Origin: a virus
IMG/VR virus record: IMGVR_UViG_3300042691_017815
Coordinates: 1-21,558 of that record
Length of the DNA: 21,558 nucleotides
Direction: 5' to 3' (one strand)
In this document: positions 15,449 to 21,558 of the stretch, piece by piece
Layout: the number at the start of each line of letters is the position of its first letter
Position numbering within the stretch: position 1 is the stretch's first letter
Position numbers and translations under genes: made by a program
The notes under the pieces: model-generated
The model's database searches: none
Seen by the model: the letters and a program-made list of their open reading frames with translations, nothing else
Told to the model about the DNA's origin: nothing

Positions 15449-15617
15449 GCCCGTGAAGATCGACCGCGAGCTGATCCTGCTCCGCCGCGAGGTCGAGCGC
15501 CTGACCCGGCGCGTCGACCAGCTGGAGCGCGAGGCCTTCGCCAAGGGCTTTGAGGAGCGGCACCGCTCGCTCTCCCGCCCCTGGTACACCTACAAGCCGC
15601 CCGTGCGGGGGGAATGA
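15435..15617 (+). CDS. Small coiled-coil protein
   Basis: A 60-residue highly charged helical protein (GTG start). Residues 10-35 (DRELILLRREVERLTRRVDQ and following) show leucine/valine heptads typical of a coiled coil. The C-terminus ends RPWYTYKPPVRGE. It overlaps the upstream membrane protein by 14 bases and the next membrane protein at ATGATG (15614-15619). GTG 15441 is an alternative start two codons in. No function is known to me. Confidence 0.72.
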   Translation: MTVHEPVKIDRELILLRREVERLTRRVDQLEREAFAKGFEERHRSLSRPWYTYKPPVRGE

Positions 15618-15724
15618 TGGACCTCGAGCAGTCGATGCGGGTGACGGTCTATTTCGCCGTCTCCGCCGCCTTCCTCGCCGGGGCGGTGATCGCCGCGCTC
15701 GTCGTCGCGTTCCTGATGTGGTGA
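15617..15724 (+). CDS. 35-residue single-span membrane protein
   Basis: A very short gene reading MDLEQSMRVTVYFAVSAAFL and ending in VVAFLMW. After a short polar N-terminus the rest is one continuous hydrophobic span. The start is ATG 15617 (TGATG with the previous stop) or ATG 15614 (ATGA), which adds one Met. It is supported by exact coupling to the gene before, a coherent membrane span and the absence of any other use for these bases. It could be a lysis or membrane-anchoring accessory. Confidence 0.6.
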   Translation: MDLEQSMRVTVYFAVSAAFLAGAVIAALVVAFLMW

Positions 15725-15826
15725 CCATGCAGGGCTCCCGGAACATACTGGCAACAACATGGCTCAAGTCACTGACATGTAACGACAATCGAGCAATCTT
15801 GGAGTGTCCACCAACCCGAGAGATGC

Positions 15827-16117
15827 ATGGCCCTCGATAAGCGCCAGTCCCCGCTCTTCGTCCGCTACGAGGACGCCGACGTCTACGCCATCAAGGCGCT
15901 CGCCGCTGGCAAGGCCAACGAAGGCCAACAGCAGCGCGCCATAGCTTGGATCGTCAACGTGTTGTGCGACGCCAACGCCCTGTCATTTCGCCCGGACTCC
16001 CCGCGCGAAACTGATTTCGCGGAGGGCAAGCGCCACGTGGCGATCCAAATCCGCAAGCTGGTGGAATTGCCAGTGAGCGTCCTCGTGAAGCCCCCTAAGA
16101 GGTCAACGAATGAGTGA
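15827..16117 (+). CDS. Small conserved protein between portal and scaffold
   Basis: A 96-residue helical protein starting MALDKRQSPLFVRYEDADVY, with ALAAGKANEGQQQRAIAWIV and LSFRPDSPRETDFAEGKRHV, a pattern I recognise from small genes next to portal or scaffold genes in comparable podoviruses. No function is established. CCGAGAG at 15816-15822 lies five bases before ATG 15827. Its last eight bases overlap the scaffold gene. The basic end (KPPKRSTNE) and lack of membrane segments suggest a soluble assembly-related protein (inference). Confidence 0.82.
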   Translation: MALDKRQSPLFVRYEDADVYAIKALAAGKANEGQQQRAIAWIVNVLCDANALSFRPDSPRETDFAEGKRHVAIQIRKLVELPVSVLVKPPKRSTNE

Positions 16118-17102
16118 AGCCATCGCCGCGGCCACGCCGCCGGCAGAAGCCCCCGCGCCGACCCCCGCACCCGCCCCCGAGGCGGGTGTTGTCGTTTCTG
16201 GGGGCCAGACCACCGCCCCTGCCGCCGCGCCCGCTGGCGAGGCTCCTGCGCCCGCTCCCGTGGGCACCATCGCAGAGGGAGCAACCACAGACCTGCCCGC
16301 CGCCCATCCCGCCGACTGGCCGGAGGACTGGCGGGCCAAGCTCGCCGGCGAGGACAAGGCCTACCTGAAGACGCTGGAGCGGTTCAACTCGCCCGCCGAT
16401 CTGGCGAAGTCCTACCGCGAGCTGCGGGCCCTCCAGGCCTCCGGCAAGCTCAAGGCCGCCGCGCCGGAGAACGCCACGCCCGAGCAGCTCGCGGCATGGC
16501 GCGCCGACAACGGCATCCCTGAGAAGCCGGAAGAGTACAAGGCCACCCTGCCCAACGGCGTCGTGTTGGGAGAAGCCGATCAGCCCCTCGTGCAGTCCTT
16601 CCAGGCGACGGCGCACGAGCTCAACATGACCGGCGGGCAGTTCTCCAAGGTCATGTCCTGGTACTTTCAGGAGGCGGCGCGCATCGACACCGAGCGCGCC
16701 CAGCAGGACATGCAGTTCAAGTCGATGGCCGAGGACACGCTCCGCTCGGAGTGGGGCCAGAGCTACCGGCAGAACGTCACCGCGGTGGAGAACTTCGCCG
16801 CCGGCATGCCCGGCGACCTGCGCAACCAGTTGTTCGGCGGACGCCTCGCCGACGGCACGCGCATCGGCGACCACCCCGACTTCATCAAGTGGATGGCCCT
16901 CTCGGCCAACCAGTTGAACCCCTATTCCAGCCTCGTCCCGTCGGGATCCGCCGACCCTGTCAAGCAGGGCAAGGCCCGCCTCGACGAGATCCGGAATATG
17001 CAGCGCGAGAACCCTCACAAGTATTGGTCGGACAAGGCCCTCCAGGAGGAGGAGCTGAAGCTGATCGAGGCTGAAGAGCGGATGAAAACCCGCGCTGCGT
17101 AA
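16110..17102 (+). CDS. Scaffolding (capsid assembly) protein
   Basis: A 330-residue protein with the composition of a phage scaffold. A disordered Ala/Pro-rich N-terminus occupies residues 1-60. A tryptophan-containing motif HPADWPEDWRAKLAGEDKAY follows, then LERFNSPADLAKSYRELRAL, and a long charged helical remainder ending LQEEELKLIEAEERMKTRAA. These WPEDW...LERF...DLAKSYREL signatures match the capsid assembly proteins of podoviruses. The position directly before the major capsid gene supports the call. It would guide coat assembly into procapsids and then leave. Start ATG 16110 overlaps the previous gene by eight bases. Confidence 0.92.
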   Translation: MSEAIAAATPPAEAPAPTPAPAPEAGVVVSGGQTTAPAAAPAGEAPAPAPVGTIAEGATTDLPAAHPADWPEDWRAKLAGEDKAYLKTLERFNSPADLAKSYRELRALQASGKLKAAAPENATPEQLAAWRADNGIPEKPEEYKATLPNGVVLGEADQPLVQSFQATAHELNMTGGQFSKVMSWYFQEAARIDTERAQQDMQFKSMAEDTLRSEWGQSYRQNVTAVENFAAGMPGDLRNQLFGGRLADGTRIGDHPDFIKWMALSANQLNPYSSLVPSGSADPVKQGKARLDEIRNMQRENPHKYWSDKALQEEELKLIEAEERMKTRAA

Positions 17103-17292
17103 CCCGCGTCGACTGACGGACAACCCGGCGACGGCCCCGTCAGCGGCGCACCATCACCCCTCCCCCCGACCTTAAGCCGAAGCCCCGCAGGGTAGCGGAC
17201 GGCCCCGTGCGCCTCGTCGCCCGGACAACCCGGAAGCCTCGCCTGCGGCCAACCGGACGCCGCGGTCACCACACCAACTTGTGGTGTCCATC
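17103..17292 (+). promoter_or_regulatory. Noncoding leader of the capsid gene with repeats and a hairpin
   Basis: This 190-base gap is long for this compact genome. Two exact direct repeats occur: ggacaacccgg at 17118-17128 and 17223-17233, and acggccccgt at 17131-17140 and 17199-17208. At 17271-17287 a hairpin acacca-acttg-tggtgt ends five bases before ATG 17293 and covers the only purine-rich candidate for a ribosome site. No sigma-70 promoter is evident. A phage-polymerase promoter, processing site or translational control element is possible, as capsid genes are usually expressed at the highest level. Confidence 0.5.
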
Positions 17293-18132
17293 ATGGCTGC
17301 TACAGCCTTCCAAATTCAGTATAGGCAACAGTTCATCTCCTCCTTCGAGCAGCGCATGTCCCTCCTCGGGGCCAGCGTCATGCGCGAGGCGGTGATCAAG
17401 GGCAACCAGGCCACCTTCCTGGTCGCCGGTTCTGGCGGCGCGACCGCGGTGACCCGCGGCGTCAACGGGCTCATCCCGGCTCGCCAGGACGACCTGAACC
17501 AGTACACGGCCACTCTGGTCGAGTGGCACGACCTGGTGCAGCGCACCTCGTTCAACATCTTCGCTTCGCAGGGTGACGGAAACCGCATCATGCAGGAGAC
17601 CACCATGGGTGTGGTCAACCGCAAGATCGACCAGGACATCCTCGCCGAGCTCGCCAACACCACGGTGGATGCGGGTCCGGCGGCGACCATGTCCCTGTCC
17701 CTCGCCATGCGCGCGTGGACCATCCTCGGCAACGCGGACGTGCCCGTCGACGACGTCGACAACATGTTCTGCGTCATCAGCCCGGCGGCCTACGCCTACC
17801 TGATGCAGACCAAGGAGTTCGCGAACGAGGACTACGTCGAGGTGAAGCCCTTCGCGGGCCCGGCTCGGCGTTATCGCAGGTGGGCGGGCATCAACTGGAT
17901 CGTCCACCCCAACCTGTCTGGCGCCGGCACCGCCGCCGAGCTCTGCTACATGTTCCACCGCAACGCGATCGGACATGCGGCGAACACCGGCGATATGGAG
18001 TCGGTCGTCGGCTACGACGAGGAGCAGGCGTATTCCTACGCTCGCGCCTCGATCTTCATGGGCAGCAAGATCCTCCAGGGGGCTGGCGTCGTGAAGATCA
18101 CGCACGACGGCTCGGCCTACGTCGCCACCTGA
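17293..18132 (+). CDS. Major capsid protein
   Basis: A 279-residue coat protein expected to form the icosahedral shell. It starts MAATAFQIQYRQQFISSFEQ, with FLVAGSGGATAVTRGVNGLI near residue 40, QDDLNQYTATLVEWHDLVQR, DNMFCVISPAAYAYLMQTKE (about residues 156-175) and SYARASIFMGSKILQGAGVV near the end. These are features of HK97-fold coat proteins of the P22-like or Phage_capsid_2 type found in podoviruses. I use ATG 17293; an in-frame GTG at 17281 lies within the hairpin and would add four residues. It follows the scaffold gene after a structured leader and is followed by a hairpin. Confidence 0.94.
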   Translation: MAATAFQIQYRQQFISSFEQRMSLLGASVMREAVIKGNQATFLVAGSGGATAVTRGVNGLIPARQDDLNQYTATLVEWHDLVQRTSFNIFASQGDGNRIMQETTMGVVNRKIDQDILAELANTTVDAGPAATMSLSLAMRAWTILGNADVPVDDVDNMFCVISPAAYAYLMQTKEFANEDYVEVKPFAGPARRYRRWAGINWIVHPNLSGAGTAAELCYMFHRNAIGHAANTGDMESVVGYDEEQAYSYARASIFMGSKILQGAGVVKITHDGSAYVAT

Positions 18133-18139
18133 GCTTGAT

Positions 18140-18159
18140 GGGCGGCCTGCGGGCCGCCT
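18140..18159 (+). terminator. GC-rich hairpin after the capsid gene
   Basis: A perfect 7-bp stem ggcggcc (18141-18147), loop tgcg, ggccgcc (18152-18158), extendable by a G-U pair at 18140/18159, starts eight bases after the capsid stop. It is followed by a pyrimidine-rich but not oligo-T run (tatctcattccctccctcc). It could be a partial terminator or an mRNA-stabilising 3' structure. Confidence 0.5.
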
Positions 18160-18196
18160 ATCTCATTCCCTCCCTCCAGAGTGAAAGGAAGCCACT

Positions 18197-18469
18197 ATGG
18201 CTTACGATACCGCCAACCCCCCGTTCCTGATCTCTCAGGGCATCGGCGGCGTCGGCCAGGTGTGGGGCTACCGCTCCACCGACGCCGGCACCACGGTCGA
18301 CGCCGCGGGGTACTTCACCAACGGCGCTGACCTCGGCATGGCCACCGGCGGCGCGATCGTGGTCGTCGACACCGACGCCTCGCCCGTCGCCGCGCAGGTC
18401 GCGTTCATCAACGTGGTCGGCGGCACGCCCGACATCACGGACGCCACCGCGGCCACAGACAGCGACTGA
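18197..18469 (+). CDS. Small protein after the capsid gene, probable head or decoration protein
   Basis: A 90-residue beta-rich protein starting MAYDTANPPFLISQGIGGVG, with VWGYRSTDAGTTVDAAGYFT, then NGADLGMATGGAIVVVDTDA and a Thr/Ala-rich end. I recognise this as a recurrent small protein directly downstream of capsid genes in this type of phage. A head decoration or capsid-stabilising role fits the position but is not demonstrated. AAGGAAG at 18185-18191 lies five bases before ATG 18197, the best ribosome binding site in the window, implying high expression as for a stoichiometric virion protein. Confidence 0.87.
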   Translation: MAYDTANPPFLISQGIGGVGQVWGYRSTDAGTTVDAAGYFTNGADLGMATGGAIVVVDTDASPVAAQVAFINVVGGTPDITDATAATDSD

Positions 18470-18474
18470 CGTCA

Positions 18475-18516
18475 AGGACGCCAATTCATCTCCGAAAGGG
18501 GCGGAATTGGCGTCCT
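18475..18516 (+). terminator. Long perfect hairpin with GAAA tetraloop
   Basis: The arms aggacgccaattc (18475-18487) and gaattggcgtcct (18504-18516) pair over 13 bp. Inside, ctcc-GAAA-gggg (18490-18501) adds four pairs including one G-U, capped by a GNRA-type tetraloop, with two mismatches between the stems. It begins six bases after the stop of the 90-residue gene. There is no following T-run, so it may be a phage-polymerase terminator, an RNase III site or a stability element. In T7 a terminator also follows the capsid gene. Confidence 0.65.
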
Positions 18517-18580
18517 CCCGTATCCCGAACCTTCCTGCATCCGGGGCGAGAAGCTCCGGAATACAACCGAGAGAACCCCC

Positions 18581-19096
18581 GTGGAAAAGCCCTCAGAAGC
18601 TGCCATGCCCACCGCTGCGCCGACCCCGCCTCCCGCGCCCACCGCCCGGCCCGTCGCGCCGTCGCCCAAGCGCAACGCCCTGTCGGAGAAGAACTTCGGC
18701 CCGCCCGAGTACCGCCGCAACACCTGGGTCGCCTTCCCCGACGCCGGCGTCCCGCTCGAGACGGTCGTCGATCCGAAATACTGGGTCCACGTCGTCCGCC
18801 GGCTGCGGCCTTGCGACATTATCGAAGTGCACGCGGAAGACGGGGCCTACTTCGCCCGGCTCTACGTCCGCGCGGCGAGCACCAACGGCGCGGTCGTCAT
18901 GAAGGTGCTGGAGCACCACGAGTGGCGCGAGGCCGTCGCCGAGGTCCCCTCGGCCTACATGGTCCTGTGGCGCGGCGGCATCCGCAAATGGGGCGTCAAG
19001 CGCATTTCCGACGAGCACGTCATGAAGGACGGGTTCGACACCAAGGAGCTCGCGCACGCCTACGTCGGCGAGCTCATGCGGCAGTTCGCGGCGTAA
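18581..19096 (+). CDS. Conserved hypothetical protein between head and tail genes
   Basis: A 171-residue protein with a Pro/Ala-rich N-terminal arm (residues 9-30) and then a compact domain: EYRRNTWVAFPDAGVPLETV, DPKYWVHVVRRLRPCDIIEV, DGAYFARLYVRAASTNGAVV, and a C-terminal helix LAHAYVGELMRQFAA. I choose GTG 18581 because CGAGAG lies seven bases before it; ATG 18605 is an alternative that shortens it by eight residues. Position suggests a head-completion or connector accessory, but no motif proves it. The gene is isolated by a hairpin upstream and a palindrome cluster downstream. Confidence 0.82.
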   Translation: MEKPSEAAMPTAAPTPPPAPTARPVAPSPKRNALSEKNFGPPEYRRNTWVAFPDAGVPLETVVDPKYWVHVVRRLRPCDIIEVHAEDGAYFARLYVRAASTNGAVVMKVLEHHEWREAVAEVPSAYMVLWRGGIRKWGVKRISDEHVMKDGFDTKELAHAYVGELMRQFAA

Positions 19097-19147
19097 TTCT
19101 GCCGGCGAAATTCCGCCGGCGGAATTAGCGGCAAGACCGGCGAAATT
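19095..19147. repeat. Cluster of CCGGCG/AATT palindromes
   Basis: Bases 19109-19126 (aattccgccggcggaatt) form a perfect 18-base palindrome. It overlaps a related imperfect copy at 19095-19112 (aattctgccggcgaaatt), and ccggcgaaatt recurs at 19102-19112 and 19137-19147. The cluster starts at the stop of the 171-residue gene and ends 14 bases before the tail tubular gene. It can be an RNA hairpin or a binding site for a dimeric DNA-binding protein. Confidence 0.75.
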
Positions 19148-19161
19148 ACGGAGCACGGCTC

Positions 19162-19836
19162 ATGGCTTCACGTTTGGGAATTTACAACGCGGCGTTGCGC
19201 CACCTCGGCGAGCGCCGCCTTGCGAGCCTGACGGAGGACCGTGAGCCGCGCTACCTCCTCGACGAGGTCTACTCCGACGTGGCGAACTACTGCCTCGAGC
19301 AGGGTTTCTGGAACTTCGCCATGCGCGCGGTCCAGCTCTCGTCCTCGTCCACGATCGAGCCTGGGTTCGGCTTCCTCTACGCTTTCGAAAAGCCCGCCGA
19401 CATGGTGCGGCCCTACGAGATGAGCGCCTTCCCGGAGATGCGCCCGCCGCTCCTCAACATCCGCGAGGAGACGACCTACTGGGCCGCCGACTGGACGACG
19501 ATTTACATCCGCTACGTCTCCAGCGGCGCCGATTACGGCATGAACCTGGCGGCCTGGCCCTCGTCCTTCCGCCTCTACGTCGAGCTCTTCCTCGCGTGGT
19601 CGGTCGCGCATTCGCTGACCAGCTACGGGCGCGAGGACCTGATGAAGGAAGTCGCCCGCGCGCTGAAGGACGCCCGCACCAAGGACGCCCTGCGCGAGCC
19701 GCCCGGCTTCCCGCCGCTTGGCACCTGGGGCATGTCGCGCCTCGGCTCCAACTCCAACCGCTGGCGCACGCGTGGCCCGATTGGCGGCAGCATCGACGTC
19801 CTCACCGATGATTTCGGCAACTGGTTGACCCCGTAA
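19162..19836 (+). CDS. Tail tubular protein A, T7 gp11 family
   Basis: A 224-residue tail protein expected to form the ring that joins the portal to the rest of the short tail. It starts MASRLGIYNAALRHLGERRL, followed by PRYLLDEVYSDVANYCLEQG and FWNFAMRAVQLSSS, then FLYAFEKPADMVRPYEM, WTTIYIRYVSSGADYGMNLA and WPSSFRLYVELFLAWSVAHS. This order of motifs (short N-terminal helix with G.R.L, an LD.. YSDV segment, F.KP.D, then W...F) matches tail tubular A proteins. Length is close to T7 gp11 (about 196) with a modest C-terminal addition. The stop overlaps the ATG of the last tailspike (TAATG, 19834-19838). Tail tubular protein B is not within the window. Confidence 0.92.
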   Translation: MASRLGIYNAALRHLGERRLASLTEDREPRYLLDEVYSDVANYCLEQGFWNFAMRAVQLSSSSTIEPGFGFLYAFEKPADMVRPYEMSAFPEMRPPLLNIREETTYWAADWTTIYIRYVSSGADYGMNLAAWPSSFRLYVELFLAWSVAHSLTSYGREDLMKEVARALKDARTKDALREPPGFPPLGTWGMSRLGSNSNRWRTRGPIGGSIDVLTDDFGNWLTP

Positions 19837-21558
19837 TGCCCCCTAAAAAGCTCGTCACCCACCTCTCCGAGCAGCCGGTCCCCAGCCCGACCGCCGACGA
19901 AATCGCGCGCCTCGCCGGCGGCGGTGGCGGAGGCGGTGGGGGCGCGGGCCTCGTCGACGGCGACTATGGCGACATCGTCGTGTCGGGCTCCGGCACCGCC
20001 ATGACCATCGACGCCAACGCCGTCACGCTGCCCAAGCTCAGCCTCGAACCCTACGTCGAGACGCTGCTCGCCTCGACCACGGCGGCGCAGGCCCGCTCCA
20101 CCCTCCAGCTCGGCTCGGCGGCGCTGGCGGCCAGCGGCGACTTCGCCACGGCGGCGCACACCCATGCGGCCACGGCCGTCACGTTCCTCCAGACAGGCGC
20201 TGGCGCGGCGTCGATCACCCTCGACACGCACATGAGGACGTACGTCTCGGCCGAGCAATTCGGTTTCGCGACGGGCAACACCGCGGCCGGCAACTTCACC
20301 GCGCTGAAGAACGCCGCTGCCACCGGCTTCAGCGTGCAGATGCCGCGGGGCACGTTCCCCATGGCCTGCTCGACCAGCCAGTCCGACGTGATCACGCTGG
20401 CCGCCGGCCAGTGCCTGCGCGGCTACGGGCTCGACACCATCCTGTCGCTCGACTGGACCGGGAAGACGAGCACGGATCACTTCCTGTTCGACATGGGCGC
20501 GGACGGGTCCTGCTACGAGAATTTCACCGTCAACGGTAACCGCTGGACCGGCGGCACGCCCTTCAACCTCTCCGACAACACCACCTTCCGGGTCCAGCTC
20601 TTCAAGGGCCAGACCTACACCAAGGTGAAGAACTTCCTCGCTCGCCGGCTGAGCTTCAAGAACCTGCCCGGCGGCTATCCCTCGACCGACAACAACTACA
20701 ACCCGGGCGGGCAACAGATCCTCGAGGGCCTGACGTTCAACGGCGTGTGCGAGCGGTCGCTGTTCGACGACCTCGACTTCTACGACTGCGACTCGACCTT
20801 CCACATCCTCGGCGGGGTCGGGCAGGGGATCACGTCGGCGGCCTACTGGTCGAACGGCAACATGGTGCGCAACTTCCGCAACGCGCACAGCACGACCTTC
20901 GCCCGCGGGCAGTGGGTGGCGCTGGGCGTCTACGGCGCGCGCGACACCATCATCGACGGGGCCTACCTCCAGGGCGCGCGCCTCGCCTGCCTCAACATCG
21001 AATGGGCCGACCGCTACACCGCGCGCAACGTCACCTGCAAAGACGGATTGCGCGCCGGCATCCAGTTCTTCGGCGCGGTGCGCGACGCCGTCGTCGACCG
21101 CCCCGTCCTCGACAACTGCGGCGCAGCCTTCTCCGCGCCCTACGCGTTCGACGCGACCGCCGCGCCGATCCGTTTCAACCACGGCCAGTGGTTCGAGAAT
21201 GGGCTGGCGGCCAACCCCTCCAACTGTCACGTCTACCTGCCGCGGTTCTCCAACATCCCGGCCTACACGACGGGCTCGCCCGGGCAGAACTCGCCCTATC
21301 CCGTCTATTGCGCCTATGACGCGCCGGCCAACCTCTCCGGCGCGATCGAGGGAGAGCCGCGGAACCTGCGCGTCACGATCGACAGCGAGGCCCTGCGCAT
21401 CGGCGGAAACGCCGCCTTCATCACCAACTCGTCGGCGCTCCAGCCGATGGCCTACAACGTCGTCGTCGAGGGGCTGAGCTACGGCGCTCCGATCGCGCTG
21501 ACCGCCGCCGATAGCAACATGTCCTCGGCCGTCACCAAGGCGGTGGACGGATACGACA
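19836..21558 (+). CDS. Tailspike 4 with fibre-type N-terminus, cut by window end
   Basis: An open frame of at least 574 codons with no stop before the window end. It starts MPPKKLVTHLSEQPVPSPTA, has a run of nine glycines (residues 28-36), then the fibre-head motif GDYGDIVVSGSGTAMTIDAN, a TLQLGSAALAASGDFATAAH segment and THAATAV (about residues 86-115). From about residue 138 (VSAEQFGFATGNTAAGNFTA) it is a beta-helix with VNGNRWTGGTPFN and repeated turn motifs, as in pectate-lyase-like tailspikes. It lacks the ILTSIHG tag of the other three, so it is probably attached differently, perhaps directly to the tail. A depolymerase or receptor-binding role is inferred. Coupled to tail tubular A. Confidence 0.9.
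   Translation, partial: MPPKKLVTHLSEQPVPSPTADEIARLAGGGGGGGGGAGLVDGDYGDIVVSGSGTAMTIDANAVTLPKLSLEPYVETLLASTTAAQARSTLQLGSAALAASGDFATAAHTHAATAVTFLQTGAGAASITLDTHMRTYVSAEQFGFATGNTAAGNFTALKNAAATGFSVQMPRGTFPMACSTSQSDVITLAAGQCLRGYGLDTILSLDWTGKTSTDHFLFDMGADGSCYENFTVNGNRWTGGTPFNLSDNTTFRVQLFKGQTYTKVKNFLARRLSFKNLPGGYPSTDNNYNPGGQQILEGLTFNGVCERSLFDDLDFYDCDSTFHILGGVGQGITSAAYWSNGNMVRNFRNAHSTTFARGQWVALGVYGARDTIIDGAYLQGARLACLNIEWADRYTARNVTCKDGLRAGIQFFGAVRDAVVDRPVLDNCGAAFSAPYAFDATAAPIRFNHGQWFENGLAANPSNCHVYLPRFSNIPAYTTGSPGQNSPYPVYCAYDAPANLSGAIEGEPRNLRVTIDSEALRIGGNAAFITNSSALQPMAYNVVVEGLSYGAPIALTAADSNMSSAVTKAVDGYD

Noticed and set aside
15727-15840. Short frame MQGSRNILATTW... between the tiny membrane gene and the 96-residue gene
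   Set aside because: It lacks a ribosome binding site, has no recognisable features and runs into the start of the well-supported gene at 15827. The 102-base gap (15725-15826) is less GC-rich and may hold a regulatory element, but I see no specific motif.
1-21558. Prophage markers: integrase, repressor, att sites, tRNA
   Set aside because: None is seen in any frame, so a prophage state can neither be claimed nor excluded.

Overview
This window is a late (structural) region of a tailed-phage genome with a podovirus, T7-like virion plan. The evidence is a T7 gp8-type portal (13641-15293), scaffolding protein (16110-17102), major capsid protein (17293-18132) and T7 gp11-type tail tubular protein A (19162-19836), in the T7 order and preceded by a large terminase (11846-13411). 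All recognised genes are on the + strand, most share ATGA, TGATG or TAATG junctions, and base composition is very GC-rich. The GC content and the style of the proteins suggest a phage of a high-GC alphaproteobacterium, but no host gene, tRNA or att site is present to prove the host. No integrase, repressor or RNA polymerase gene is visible, so lifestyle cannot be decided.

Layout. (1) 1-1206: the tail of an unidentified gene, a DNA methyltransferase of clearly lower GC, and a small basic protein that may be the small terminase subunit. (2) 1203-11846: a roughly 10.6 kb block of accessory virion-type genes between the candidate small terminase and the large terminase. It holds three tandem paralogous beta-helix tailspikes, five small or medium proteins of tail-associated type, an 852-residue protein built around 32 Gly/Ala-rich repeats, and three further proteins. 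(3) 11846-17102: large terminase, a small Pro-rich protein, portal, three tiny proteins (two membrane proteins flanking a coiled coil), a small conserved protein and the scaffold. (4) 17103-19836: a long leader with repeats and a hairpin, the major capsid protein, a small probable head protein, a conserved 171-residue protein and tail tubular protein A, with hairpins or palindromes in the gaps. (5) 19836 to the window end: a fourth tailspike of a different N-terminal type, cut by the window edge.

The most notable signal is a short N-terminal module, roughly ILTSIHGxxxGLDxxGxLxV, at the extreme N-terminus of five otherwise different proteins in region 2 (starts 1203, 2411, 3988, 10072, 11259). 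Three are tailspikes and two are unrelated beta-rich proteins. It behaves like a shared docking tag that lets one receptor on the virion carry several interchangeable proteins. The second is the 852-residue protein. Its 20-residue repeats put a tiny residue (Gly, Ala or Ser) at almost every odd position, and its length variants inside the array are two-residue insertions that keep this alternation, as expected for a silk-like or solenoid beta structure.

Working model (inference): the terminase packages DNA into a T7-like head and portal. The tagged tailspikes and the fourth tailspike bind and probably degrade surface polysaccharides of the host. The repeat protein may be a fibre or spacer. 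The methyltransferase probably protects the phage DNA from restriction.
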